Shown in pieces: positions 7,081-12,898 of a stretch of 15,307 nt of DNA; within the stretch, counting starts at the first letter, position 1, and every line of letters starts with the position of its first letter. The DNA is from Streptococcus lactarius (GTDB lineage: Bacteria > Bacillota > Bacilli > Lactobacillales > Streptococcaceae), in assembly GCF_016642265.1 (NCBI RefSeq), contig NZ_MRXX01000007.1, forward strand, positions 216,987 through 232,293, written 5' to 3'. The position numbers and the translations under genes are program-made. The notes under the pieces are model-generated. The model was not told the DNA's origin, made no database searches, and was given only the letters and a program-made list of their open reading frames with translations.

Positions 7081-8106
7081 TTAGTAGCTAACTTTACGAC
7101 TTAAGAGAAAATCACCATCAGATTGGCGAATAAAGGTCAGATCCACATAGTCCCCGTTTTTCTTTTTGAAACTCATGGTGAGTTCTACAGTGTCTGAATA
7201 ATCAGATGACTTAATACTCATTTCCATATTGTCAGCATTGTCCTTCAAAAGTTCTTTGTAAGAACTACCGCCCTTGCCTGTCGCGGAATCGCCTTCTTTT
7301 AGATCATCTATCAGCTTGTCTTCAATGCCCTCTTTCAAACCATAACCACCAAAGTCAATCTTAATGAGTTCGAAACGATCCCCTTTTTTAGAATAGGTGG
7401 CTTGAACTGCAGTTTTGTCATCATAGACATCCCCCCAACGCAATTCCAATTCTCCATTTTCAAATTGAATATAGTTCGCCTTTCCATAGGACTTCACTGT
7501 ATCTTCCGGCGTCTCACCTTGATCAGAGTCTGTCGAAAACTGTAGATTTCCTAGATCCTCTGGCTCCCATTCAAACTTGGCTTTTGAGTTATCTCCGGTG
7601 ACCAGTTGACTCAAATCCACTCCATCTGATGAATCCTCTTCTCTATCAAATGAAGCCTCCTGATGACTGCTTGGTTGCGTATTACTTGGTTTGGCATGGC
7701 CGATCAAATACCCGCTAACACCACCAATCAAGAGGCCTACAACAATCCCTAGGGCTACTTGAATCGCTTTTTTATCAGCTGGATTCATTCCCTGTCTCAC
7801 AGGGGAAACGGGTGCTTGTGGCACTTGCATTGTAGGGTCCTGGGTTGGGGGAACCGTTGGAGGAACTACTGGGGACGTGTTCGGCTGATGAGAAGGAGTG
7901 ACACCTGGATTGGCTTCAAAAGCCGTCTTGCCTTCTAAGCTAGCTGGAGTCACTGGTTCTCTTGTTGCTTCCACCACCGTGTCCACCTCCACGTTGGGAG
8001 CTTCTACTAGATTTTCTGCTTCTTCTTCCGGTGCTACTACATGAGCTGGCTCTTGGATAGGCTGTACCTGTTCGCCTTCAAAAGGCTGTTTGTCTTCTGT
8101 TGTCAT
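7081..8106 (-). CDS. Pro-rich single-pass membrane protein, unknown function (cluster member A)
   Basis: The 341-residue first member of the cluster. It has an acidic then Pro-rich, low-complexity cytoplasmic part (1-110; PVVPPTVPPTQDP about 79-91), a membrane helix with repeated small residues (about 115-136; glycines at 120, 124, 128, 129, 132 and 136, a possible helix-packing face) and an acidic outer part (140-341). The outer part contains VKSYGKANYIQFENGELELRW (about 204-224) and a final segment ending DLTFIRQSDGDFLLSRKVSY. B ends in a similar LTFERDASGQYRLSKKG, which supports a shared ancestry of the outer domains. Ribosome binding site AAAGGAGAGAGT precedes the ATG. Function unknown. 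Confidence 0.78.
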   Translation of the reverse strand: MTTEDKQPFEGEQVQPIQEPAHVVAPEEEAENLVEAPNVEVDTVVEATREPVTPASLEGKTAFEANPGVTPSHQPNTSPVVPPTVPPTQDPTMQVPQAPVSPVRQGMNPADKKAIQVALGIVVGLLIGGVSGYLIGHAKPSNTQPSSHQEASFDREEDSSDGVDLSQLVTGDNSKAKFEWEPEDLGNLQFSTDSDQGETPEDTVKSYGKANYIQFENGELELRWGDVYDDKTAVQATYSKKGDRFELIKIDFGGYGLKEGIEDKLIDDLKEGDSATGKGGSSYKELLKDNADNMEMSIKSSDYSDTVELTMSFKKKNGDYVDLTFIRQSDGDFLLSRKVSY

Positions 8107-8195
8107 ACTCTCTCCTTTTCTGATCTCCTTTATCTCCCTCGATTCTCATTCTAAGCAAAAATCATTTGATAGATAAAGTATAAAATCGTTCTTCT

Positions 8196-8225
8196 ACTAT
8201 ATCATAAATTGTTGAAAAGCGCCAA
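8196..8225 (-). promoter_or_regulatory. candidate promoter for the five-gene membrane cluster
   Basis: TTGGCG (8225-8220), an 18-base spacer and TGA-TATAGT (-10 at 8201-8196, extended -10 TG present) lie after the pgi terminator. This leaves a leader of about 85 bases before gene A. Confidence 0.45.
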
Positions 8226-8253
8226 TTCATCACTATATAGAGGCATCGAGCAC

Positions 8254-8280
8254 AAAAAAAACGACCTCTTTCGAGATCGT
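8254..8280 (-). terminator. intrinsic terminator of pgi
   Basis: An 8-bp stem, ACGATCTC/GAGGTCGT (one G-T pair), closed by a GAAA tetraloop and followed by eight T on the minus strand, 12 bases after the pgi stop. Confidence 0.93.
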
Positions 8281-8292
8281 TTTGACTGTCGA

Positions 8293-9642
8293 TTAAAGAC
8301 GAGCGTTAAGTTCTTTGCTCAATTCTTCAAATCCTGGTTTTCCAAGAAGGGCAAACATATTTTTCTTGTATGCTTCTACACCTGGTTGGTCAAATGGATT
8401 CACCGCATTCAAGTAACCTGAAAGGGCAATCGCCAATTCGAAGAAGTAGATCGTGTAGCCAAGAGTGAAGGCATCTTGCTCAGGAAGAGTTACAAACATG
8501 TTTGGAACATCTCCATCAGTGTGGGCAAGAAGAACACCGTCTGTTGCTTTTTTGTTTACAAAGTCAACGTCTTTACCTTGAAGGTAACCAAGTCCGTCCA
8601 AATCTTCTTCCAAAGTTGGAATGGTGACGTTCTTACGTGGTTTGTCGATACGGACAACTGTTTCAAACATGATGCGAGCACCTTCTTGGATAAATTGTCC
8701 AAGTGAGTGCAAGTCTGTTGAGAAGTTAGCTGAAGTTGGGTAGATACCTTTTTGGTCTTTTCCTTCTGACTCACCAGCCAATTGTTTCCACCATTCTGAG
8801 AAGTATTGAAGAGATGGTTCGTAGTTAACCAAGATTTCAGTTGCATAACCTTTACGGTAAAGGATGTTCCGAACGGCTGCGTATTGGTAAGCTTCATTTT
8901 CAGAAAGTTTGTCTGAAGAGTAGTCTTTGCGAGCTGCGTTTGCACCTTCCATAAGGGCCTTGATGTCTGCACCTGATGCAGCAATTGGAAGCAAACCAAC
9001 CGCTGTTAATACTGAGAAGCGTCCACCGATATCATCTGGAACCACAAATGTTTCCCAACCATTCGCATCTGCTTCAACCTTCACAGCACCTTTTTGGCGG
9101 TCAGTAGTTGCGTAGATCCGCTTGTTAGCTTCTTCTTGACCGTATTTCTTAACCAAAAGTTCTTTGAAGACACGGAAAGCGATGGCTGGCTCAGTTGTTG
9201 TACCTGATTTAGAAATCACGTTTACTGAGAAGTCTTTGTCTGAAACGTACTCTACCAAGTCAGCAAGGTAAGTAGATGAGATGGAGTTTCCAGCGTAAAG
9301 GATTTGTGGCGCTTTACGTTCTTCTTTGGTTTGCAAGTTTGCAAAATGGTGGTTCAAGAAGTCAATCGCAGCTTTCGCTCCAAGGTATGACCCACCGATA
9401 CCGATCACTACCAAAACATCGCTGTTTGATTTGATTTGTTCAGCAGCTTTTAAGATGCGGTCAAATTCTTCACGGTCGTAGTTTTCAGGAAGGTCCAACC
9501 AACCTAGGAAGTCACTACCAGCACCAGTTCCTTTGCGGATCATTTCATCTGCAGCAGTCACTTGCGCTTGCATGTATTCCACTTCATGTGGGGCAATAAA
9601 TTTTTCTAAAGTTTTTGAATAGTCAAATGTAATATGAGACAT
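8293..9642 (-). CDS. pgi: glucose-6-phosphate isomerase
   Basis: Interconverts glucose 6-phosphate and fructose 6-phosphate in the cytosol, the second step of glycolysis. The 449-residue length is that of the short Firmicute Pgi. Recognisable segments are the sugar-phosphate site [14 protein letters not shown] (142-155), the family signature [14 protein letters not shown] (203-216), AGESEGK with the candidate catalytic Glu291, the TDLHSLGQ loop with His312, and the C-terminal signature [13 protein letters not shown] with Lys426. Ribosome binding site GGAGG is 6 bases before the ATG. It is a single-gene unit with its own promoter, terminator and upstream cre-type sites. Confidence 0.97.
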   Translation of the reverse strand: MSHITFDYSKTLEKFIAPHEVEYMQAQVTAADEMIRKGTGAGSDFLGWLDLPENYDREEFDRILKAAEQIKSNSDVLVVIGIGGSYLGAKAAIDFLNHHFANLQTKEERKAPQILYAGNSISSTYLADLVEYVSDKDFSVNVISKSGTTTEPAIAFRVFKELLVKKYGQEEANKRIYATTDRQKGAVKVEADANGWETFVVPDDIGGRFSVLTAVGLLPIAASGADIKALMEGANAARKDYSSDKLSENEAYQYAAVRNILYRKGYATEILVNYEPSLQYFSEWWKQLAGESEGKDQKGIYPTSANFSTDLHSLGQFIQEGARIMFETVVRIDKPRKNVTIPTLEEDLDGLGYLQGKDVDFVNKKATDGVLLAHTDGDVPNMFVTLPEQDAFTLGYTIYFFELAIALSGYLNAVNPFDQPGVEAYKKNMFALLGKPGFEELSKELNARL

Positions 9643-9670
9643 ATCTATCCTCCAAATTTTGTTCCTCTCT

Positions 9671-9699
9671 ATAATATCTCTTTACGCAGATTTTATCAA
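9671..9699 (-). promoter_or_regulatory. promoter of pgi
   Basis: TTGATA (9699-9694), a 17-base spacer and TATTAT (9676-9671) form a near-consensus sigma-A promoter about 28 bases upstream of the pgi ATG. Confidence 0.75.
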
Positions 9700-9712
9700 G
9701 GGAAATAGATCT

Positions 9713-9727
9713 ATAAAACGTTTTCAT
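9713..9727 (-). promoter_or_regulatory. imperfect cre-like site near the pgi promoter
   Basis: ATGAAAACGTTTTAT matches the Gram-positive cre consensus WTGNAANCGNWNNCW at all but the penultimate fixed position. It ends about 13 bases before the -35 of pgi. Confidence 0.35.
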
Positions 9728-9769
9728 TCTTTAAATTTTGAATTTTCACAAATCAAGCAACGACGCAAT

Positions 9770-9784
9770 AGCAATCGTTTGCAT
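9770..9784 (-). promoter_or_regulatory. perfect cre (CcpA) consensus upstream of pgi
   Basis: ATGCAAACGATTGCT on the minus strand matches WTGNAANCGNWNNCW at every fixed position. It lies about 70 bases upstream of the pgi -35, a distance at which CcpA more often activates than blocks. Function is inferred from the match only. Confidence 0.5.
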
Positions 9785-9831
9785 GATCCTCTTATTCTCG
9801 TCTAAAAAGCAATGATCCATCGATCGCAGGC

Positions 9832-10074
9832 TGTGAGTTTCACCGTGCTCCTCAGGGTCAATATCTCTAAGCTCCGTTGCGTCCTACAGGCTTATTTCAT
9901 TTCACGCTATAGCCCTCACGTCGCTTCGCGACTCAGGATCAATATCTCTAAACTCGGTTGCGCCTTACAGGCTTATTTCATTTCACGCTATAGTCCTCAC
10001 GTCGATTTGCTCCTCAGGATCAATATCTCTAAACTCATCTGCGACTTTCAGTCTTGATTCGTTAAGAGCTATAG
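9832..10074 (-). repeat. 81-bp tandem repeat, three units, directly behind ffs
   Basis: The gene-free stretch 9643-10074 is filled largely by this array. Read on the minus strand, units begin with CTATAGC at 10074, 9993 and 9912, exactly 81 bases apart. The strictly shared core is GTTTAGAGATATTGATCCTGAG (one or two changes in the last unit), plus a middle block of the form AAGCCTGTAxGxCGCAACxGAG. The first unit, next to ffs, differs most in its first 35 bases; the third decays at its far end. A short segment before each CGACGTGAGG differs between units, and in one it forms the hairpin GTCGC-GCGAC (9920-9932). The remaining part of the gap (9643-9831) holds the pgi promoter and cre-type sites. 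Confidence 0.85.
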
Positions 10075-10151
10075 AAAAAGAGCACACAGTTCACTTCGCT
10101 TAGGGCTGCTGGATTCCTCCCCTGACCCGCTTCACGCAGAACTGTTGCTCC
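10075..10151 (-). ncRNA. ffs: signal recognition particle RNA (small bacterial SRP RNA)
   Basis: The RNA partner of Ffh, which targets nascent membrane and secreted proteins. The diagnostic conserved apical region lies at 10127-10104: GGTCAGG, a GGAGGAA-type tetraloop segment and AGCAGCC. The ends pair: GAGCA (10150-10146) with TGCTC (10084-10080) and ACAGTTC (10145-10139) with GAACTGT (10092-10086), forming one long rod as in the Firmicute SRP RNA without an Alu domain. The closing stem followed by five T (10079-10075) doubles as the terminator. The 5' end is set from the promoter and may be off by a base or two. Confidence 0.93.
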
Positions 10152-10158
10152 GATAGAT

Positions 10159-10186
10159 ATTATATCATAATTTGTTGGATTTGCAA
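10159..10186 (-). promoter_or_regulatory. promoter of ffs
   Basis: TTGCAA (10186-10181), a 16-base spacer and TGA-TATAAT (-10 at 10164-10159) form a strong extended -10 promoter starting 12 bases after the tadA stop codon. Start of RNA is expected near 10152. Confidence 0.8.
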
Positions 10187-10197
10187 AGGTCCGGTTT

Positions 10198-10707
10198 TTA
10201 TTCTTGTGTTTCGGCCTTGGCTGCGAGTTTGGCTTGTTTTTTTCGTTCTCGACCTTGGCGGAAGAAGGTCTGCATGATGGCTGCACATTCTGCTTCCAAG
10301 ATTCCTGTTTCTACTTCGACTCGGTGATTGAGGCGTTCATCTGCCAAAATGTCGTAGAGACTACCTGCTCCACCGAACTTCTGATTGGTCGCCCCGTAAA
10401 TCACCTGGGGAATCCGAGCTAGACCAATGGCACCACTACACATGACACAGGGCTCAATCGTGACAAAAAGCGTCGTATCCAGCAGGCGCCAGCTATTTTC
10501 ACGCTGATTGGCCTCCTCGATCGCCATGATTTCCGCATGCATGACCGCCCGCTGCAGCTCCTCACGCGCATTATGTCCACGCCCGATAATCTGACCATCC
10601 TTGACCAAGACACAGCCAATCGGTATTTCATCATTGGCGAGGGCAATCTCCGCCTCCTTCAGGGCTTCCCTCATAAACATCGCTTTTTCCTCTATCGTGT
10701 AGTCCAT
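10198..10707 (-). CDS. tadA: tRNA-specific adenosine deaminase
   Basis: Deaminates adenosine 34 to inosine in the tRNA-Arg(ACG) anticodon, needed to read CGU, CGC and CGA codons. The zinc and catalytic motif HAE (His57, Glu59 from this start) and the PCVMC pair (Cys87, Cys90) are intact, with the family segments DEIPIGCVLVKDG and GAGSLYDIL. I chose ATG 10707 (MDYTIEEK), giving 169 residues. The frame continues to an ATG at 10740, but that ATG lies inside the TATAAT of the promoter and has no ribosome binding site, while AAGGAAG precedes 10707. The Lys/Ala-rich C-terminal tail (about 150-169) is a common streptococcal extension. Confidence 0.95.
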   Translation of the reverse strand: MDYTIEEKAMFMREALKEAEIALANDEIPIGCVLVKDGQIIGRGHNAREELQRAVMHAEIMAIEEANQRENSWRLLDTTLFVTIEPCVMCSGAIGLARIPQVIYGATNQKFGGAGSLYDILADERLNHRVEVETGILEAECAAIMQTFFRQGRERKKQAKLAAKAETQE

Positions 10708-10738
10708 CTCTTCCTTCTTCCTTTTAGTTTCTTTGTTC

Positions 10739-10768
10739 ATTATACCATAGGCAGCTTACGACTCACAA
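10739..10768 (-). promoter_or_regulatory. promoter of tadA
   Basis: TTGTGA (10768-10763), an 18-base spacer and TGG-TATAAT (-10 at 10744-10739). RNA should start near 10732, which rules out the ATG at 10740 as the tadA start. The -35 abuts the T-run of the csRNA terminator. Confidence 0.7.
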
Positions 10769-10855
10769 AAAAAGCCGCCGATTGGGCGACTCTTATGGGA
10801 GATTATTATGAAAAAGTTTAGGAGGTTTAAACAAAGTTAGGAGGTCTTTGTTTAT
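10767..10855 (-). ncRNA. cia-dependent small RNA (csRNA)
   Basis: A roughly 89-nt RNA gene with all the parts described for streptococcal csRNAs, which are switched on by the response regulator CiaR and repress targets by pairing with their ribosome binding site and start codon. A 5' stem ACAAAG/CTTTGT (10851-10846 with 10836-10831) presents the loop ACCTCCTAA, complementary to a Shine-Dalgarno. A single-stranded stretch repeats AAACCTCCTAAA (10828-10817), followed by CATAA and AATCTCCCAT, again complementary to a ribosome binding site plus AUG. It ends in a terminator with a 7-bp stem, AGTCGCC/GGCGGCT (10791-10773), loop CAATC and seven T. In pneumococcus csRNAs lower competence by acting on comC among other targets; targets here are unknown. 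Confidence 0.88.
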
Positions 10856-10861
10856 GCTTCT

Positions 10862-10894
10862 AGTATAGCTGGCCTATCTTAAATAAAGCTTAAG
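10862..10894 (-). promoter_or_regulatory. CiaR box and -10 of the csRNA promoter
   Basis: The direct repeat CTTAAG-N5-TTTAAG (10894-10878) fits the CiaR consensus NTTAAG-N5-WTTAAG. It is followed after 10 bases by the -10 TATACT (10867-10862). The repeat takes the place of a -35 box, the arrangement of CiaR-activated promoters. Confidence 0.85.
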
Positions 10895-10964
10895 TTCTCT
10901 GAGTATTGATGATTTTGGAAATATCACCACTTAGAATCTCAAAAATATCTGACAAATTGCTGGC
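10890..10964 (-). pseudogene. possible 3' remnant of a lost gene
   Basis: Between the ABC transporter stop and the CiaR box, one minus-strand frame reads ASNLSDIFEILSGDISKIIN and ends TQRT-stop at 10890. It is preceded at once by three in-frame stops and has no start. The composition (amphipathic, no rare residues) looks like the C-terminal helix of a real protein, so the cassette may have replaced the front of an older gene. With only 24 codons this could be chance. Confidence 0.25.
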
Positions 10965-11009
10965 TTACTACTATCCGCTTTGTCGCAGAACCAACTATTG
11001 TGGCATCGC

Positions 11010-12596
11010 TCATCCTTTACGTAACTCAAGGATTTGGTCATAGCGCTCTTCTTCATCAATATGATGGGCTATTTCTAGTACCGTGATCGGCAAAGAAAAG
11101 ATTAGGTCTCTAACCAGACGACTATTTTTTTCGTCCAAAGCTGATGTCACTTCGTCCGCTAATAAAATATCCTTCTCGCGTAAGAGAAAACGAGCCAACT
11201 CTAATCTGACACGCTGACCTCCTGAAATGTTTTCACCATTATTATGAATTTCTACATTCAAAATATCCTGAAATTCATCTATTAAGCCAACTCGGTCCAA
11301 TACCTCCAATAATTCATGGTCCTGAAAAGGCTGACCAAAAGTTAGATTATAGCGGATAGTATCGTTAAACAGGAAGGGATGCTGGCTAATTAAACCGATA
11401 TTCCCTTGGAAATGACTCGTTATTTGATTTCCATCATACTGAACGAAAATGTCACCCTCATCACATACTTCTTCTCCTAAAATCAAGCGAAAAAGAGTCG
11501 TCTTTCCAGACCCGCTCGGTCCTTTGATTAAGACCTTCTGACCTACTGAAATCGTCGCCGTCAAATCAGAAAAAAGCTGACGTTCAGCAAAACTTTTTGA
11601 AATATGATTTAAGCGCAACGATTCGAGATTTTCAACAAATTGATCCTTTGTCTCTTCGAAATCAGGTTCTTCCTCGATAATCTTAAACAGGCGGTTCGCA
11701 GTCGGCAAGGCACCTTGGAGATTGGCTGCACTGTACATCAGAGTTTGGATCGGTTCTACCAGCATCCCCGCAGCAACATACATAGAGATGAGGCTTGTAA
11801 TAGAAATAGAATTTCCCTGTAAACTCAAATAAAAGCCTAAAGCAAGAGGAACAACCTGACTAAAAAAGACCATAAATCCATTAAAGAAAAAAATAATATT
11901 ATGTGTGAAACAAAATCTTTGGATGGCTTTTTGATATTCTCCGTTTAAATCATTCACGCGCTCTTCATTCAGCCTCATGGCCTGATTAATCCGTAAGGTT
12001 TGGCTGCCTTGCATACTATCCGAGACAAGCCCATGTAATTTCGTTCTAAGCTTGGACCAGCTGTCTCCCGAATCTTGTAAACGACGATTCATGATGAACT
12101 GAGGAATAGGTCTCATAATCGTAAAAATGACAAAAATAAGTCCTAAGAGAAAATTTTGTGAAACAATATAAATGGCTGTAACAAGGGCGACAAATCCCCA
12201 ACTCACCATAACATTTATATTTTCCAAATAATTATCGCCCACATATTCCATATCTTGAGTTAGCAGACTAACTTTTTCATCATTGGAAAATTTAGGATTC
12301 AATATGACTTTCTTAAATAAAAGGGCACGGACACTTTTGTTGATTTCTCTTCGGAATATATTGTGCGAATAGTTTGAAAACAGCATCAGACTATAAATAA
12401 CAAGATAGACAGACAAACCAAATAAAACAAAATTGAGAATTTTTCCATAAGAAAGGCCGTCTTGATCTAACTTCAAGGCCTTCGTTAAAATCAGAGGTTG
12501 CGCCAACACCAAACCACTATTCACAATACGCCCTAAAAAAATAGGAAAAAGATACTTCTTATCAATGTACTTATAAATATTTCTCATAATTATCAT
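11010..12596 (-). CDS. ABC transporter, fused membrane and ATPase domains, probable peptide exporter
   Basis: A 528-residue half-transporter of the ABCB/peptide-exporter type, expected to act as a homodimer. Membrane helices lie at about 15-38, 53-75, 130-148, 150-170, 232-258 and 265-290. The ATPase domain has Walker A GPSGSGKT (359-366), Q-loop Gln405, signature NISGGQ (456-461), Walker B ILLADEVTSALD (477-488; Glu482 catalytic) and the H-loop in IAHHID (His511), so it looks active. There is no N-terminal C39 peptidase domain, so any leader cleavage would need another protease. The adjacent 42-residue peptide gene suggests that peptide as cargo. Start is uncertain: ATG 12596 or ATG 12587 (MRNIYK, with GGATG-like pairing upstream). 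The gene is visibly more A+T-rich than its neighbours. Confidence 0.85.
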   Translation of the reverse strand: MIIMRNIYKYIDKKYLFPIFLGRIVNSGLVLAQPLILTKALKLDQDGLSYGKILNFVLFGLSVYLVIYSLMLFSNYSHNIFRREINKSVRALLFKKVILNPKFSNDEKVSLLTQDMEYVGDNYLENINVMVSWGFVALVTAIYIVSQNFLLGLIFVIFTIMRPIPQFIMNRRLQDSGDSWSKLRTKLHGLVSDSMQGSQTLRINQAMRLNEERVNDLNGEYQKAIQRFCFTHNIIFFFNGFMVFFSQVVPLALGFYLSLQGNSISITSLISMYVAAGMLVEPIQTLMYSAANLQGALPTANRLFKIIEEEPDFEETKDQFVENLESLRLNHISKSFAERQLFSDLTATISVGQKVLIKGPSGSGKTTLFRLILGEEVCDEGDIFVQYDGNQITSHFQGNIGLISQHPFLFNDTIRYNLTFGQPFQDHELLEVLDRVGLIDEFQDILNVEIHNNGENISGGQRVRLELARFLLREKDILLADEVTSALDEKNSRLVRDLIFSLPITVLEIAHHIDEEERYDQILELRKG

Positions 12597-12606
12597 CCAT
12601 CAAAAT

Positions 12607-12627
12607 AGAGGGCTAGCACAACCCTCT
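12607..12627 (-). other. hairpin between peptide and exporter genes (candidate attenuator)
   Basis: An 8-bp stem, AGAGGGTT/AGCCCTCT (one G-T pair), with loop GTGCT is followed by ATTTTG on the minus strand. The short T-run makes it a leaky terminator. This is the usual place for a device giving much more precursor peptide than transporter. Confidence 0.6.
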
Positions 12628-12651
12628 TCTCTAATTTATTTAAAATCGTGA

Positions 12652-12780
12652 TTATTTACAATCACAATTATAGTTAAATACTCTAGGTTTAGCATTCATT
12701 TTGTCATCGAATTTGTTATTCACTTTAACCTTCATGATATCTTCCTTACTATATTTTAATATATATCGTGACAAATTCAT
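12652..12780 (-). CDS. 42-residue Cys-containing peptide, candidate exported peptide precursor
   Basis: This short gene has a strong ribosome binding site (AAGAGGTGAT, 4 bases before the ATG) and a consensus-like promoter, so it is very likely translated. The product begins MNLSRYILKYSKED, is rich in Lys, Asn and Asp through the middle, and ends KPRVFNYNCDCK. Only two cysteines occur, both in the last four residues (39 and 41). There is no double-glycine leader and no membrane helix. An internal ATG (codon 16) also has a Shine-Dalgarno (AAGGA) and would give a 27-residue form. Placement directly before a dedicated exporter points to a secreted peptide: a modified peptide, bacteriocin or signal. 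I do not recognise the family, and no modifying enzyme is present in the window. Confidence 0.72.
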   Translation of the reverse strand: MNLSRYILKYSKEDIMKVKVNNKFDDKMNAKPRVFNYNCDCK

Positions 12781-12818
12781 ATTATCACCTCTTAATCTGT
12801 GTGACTTAACCTACAGTA

Positions 12819-12847
12819 AGTATACACCGATAGAAATATTGAATCAA
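12819..12847 (-). promoter_or_regulatory. promoter of the peptide/exporter cassette
   Basis: TTGATT (12847-12842), a 17-base spacer and TATACT (12824-12819). RNA should start near 12812, giving a leader of about 30 bases before the peptide ATG. Confidence 0.75.
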
Positions 12848-12866
12848 GCAATATTCAGCAGATTAG

Positions 12867-12894
12867 AAAAGTTCCAACTTTTAATATTTTGGAA
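12867..12894 (-). promoter_or_regulatory. overlapping inverted repeats upstream of the cassette promoter
   Basis: AAAAGTT-GG-AACTTTT (12882-12867), perfect 7-bp arms with a 2-base centre, ends 19 bases before the -35. It overlaps a second repeat, TTCCAA/TTGGAA (12894-12889 and 12877-12872). The first has the shape of an operator for a dimeric regulator. The second, followed by CTTTTCT, could instead be a weak terminator for the HAD gene, whose stop is 5 bases away. Confidence 0.4.
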
Positions 12895-12898
12895 AAGG

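Noticed and set aside
9812..10057. Plus-strand 81-codon frame with a 27-residue repeat.
   Set aside because: The repeat unit is 81 bases, so any open frame stays open through the copies. There is no ribosome binding site, and the variable segments are not spaced like coding changes.
9832..10074. CRISPR array.
   Set aside because: Three 81-base units with mostly conserved content and only short variable patches; no unique spacers of constant size and no cas genes.
10808..10840. Plus-strand mini-gene MKKFRRFKQS with a good ribosome binding site, followed by a second Shine-Dalgarno and ATG.
   Set aside because: It is the complement of the csRNA. A sequence complementary to Shine-Dalgarno and AUG on the minus strand necessarily looks like ribosome binding sites and starts on the plus strand.
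10939..11013. A 24-codon gene starting in an ATGA overlap with the exporter stop.
   Set aside because: The Shine-Dalgarno would overlap the start, the product shows no feature, and another frame of the same DNA looks more protein-like.
10909..11042. Plus-strand 44-codon frame opposite the end of the exporter gene.
   Set aside because: No ribosome binding site and it runs antisense into a clear coding region.
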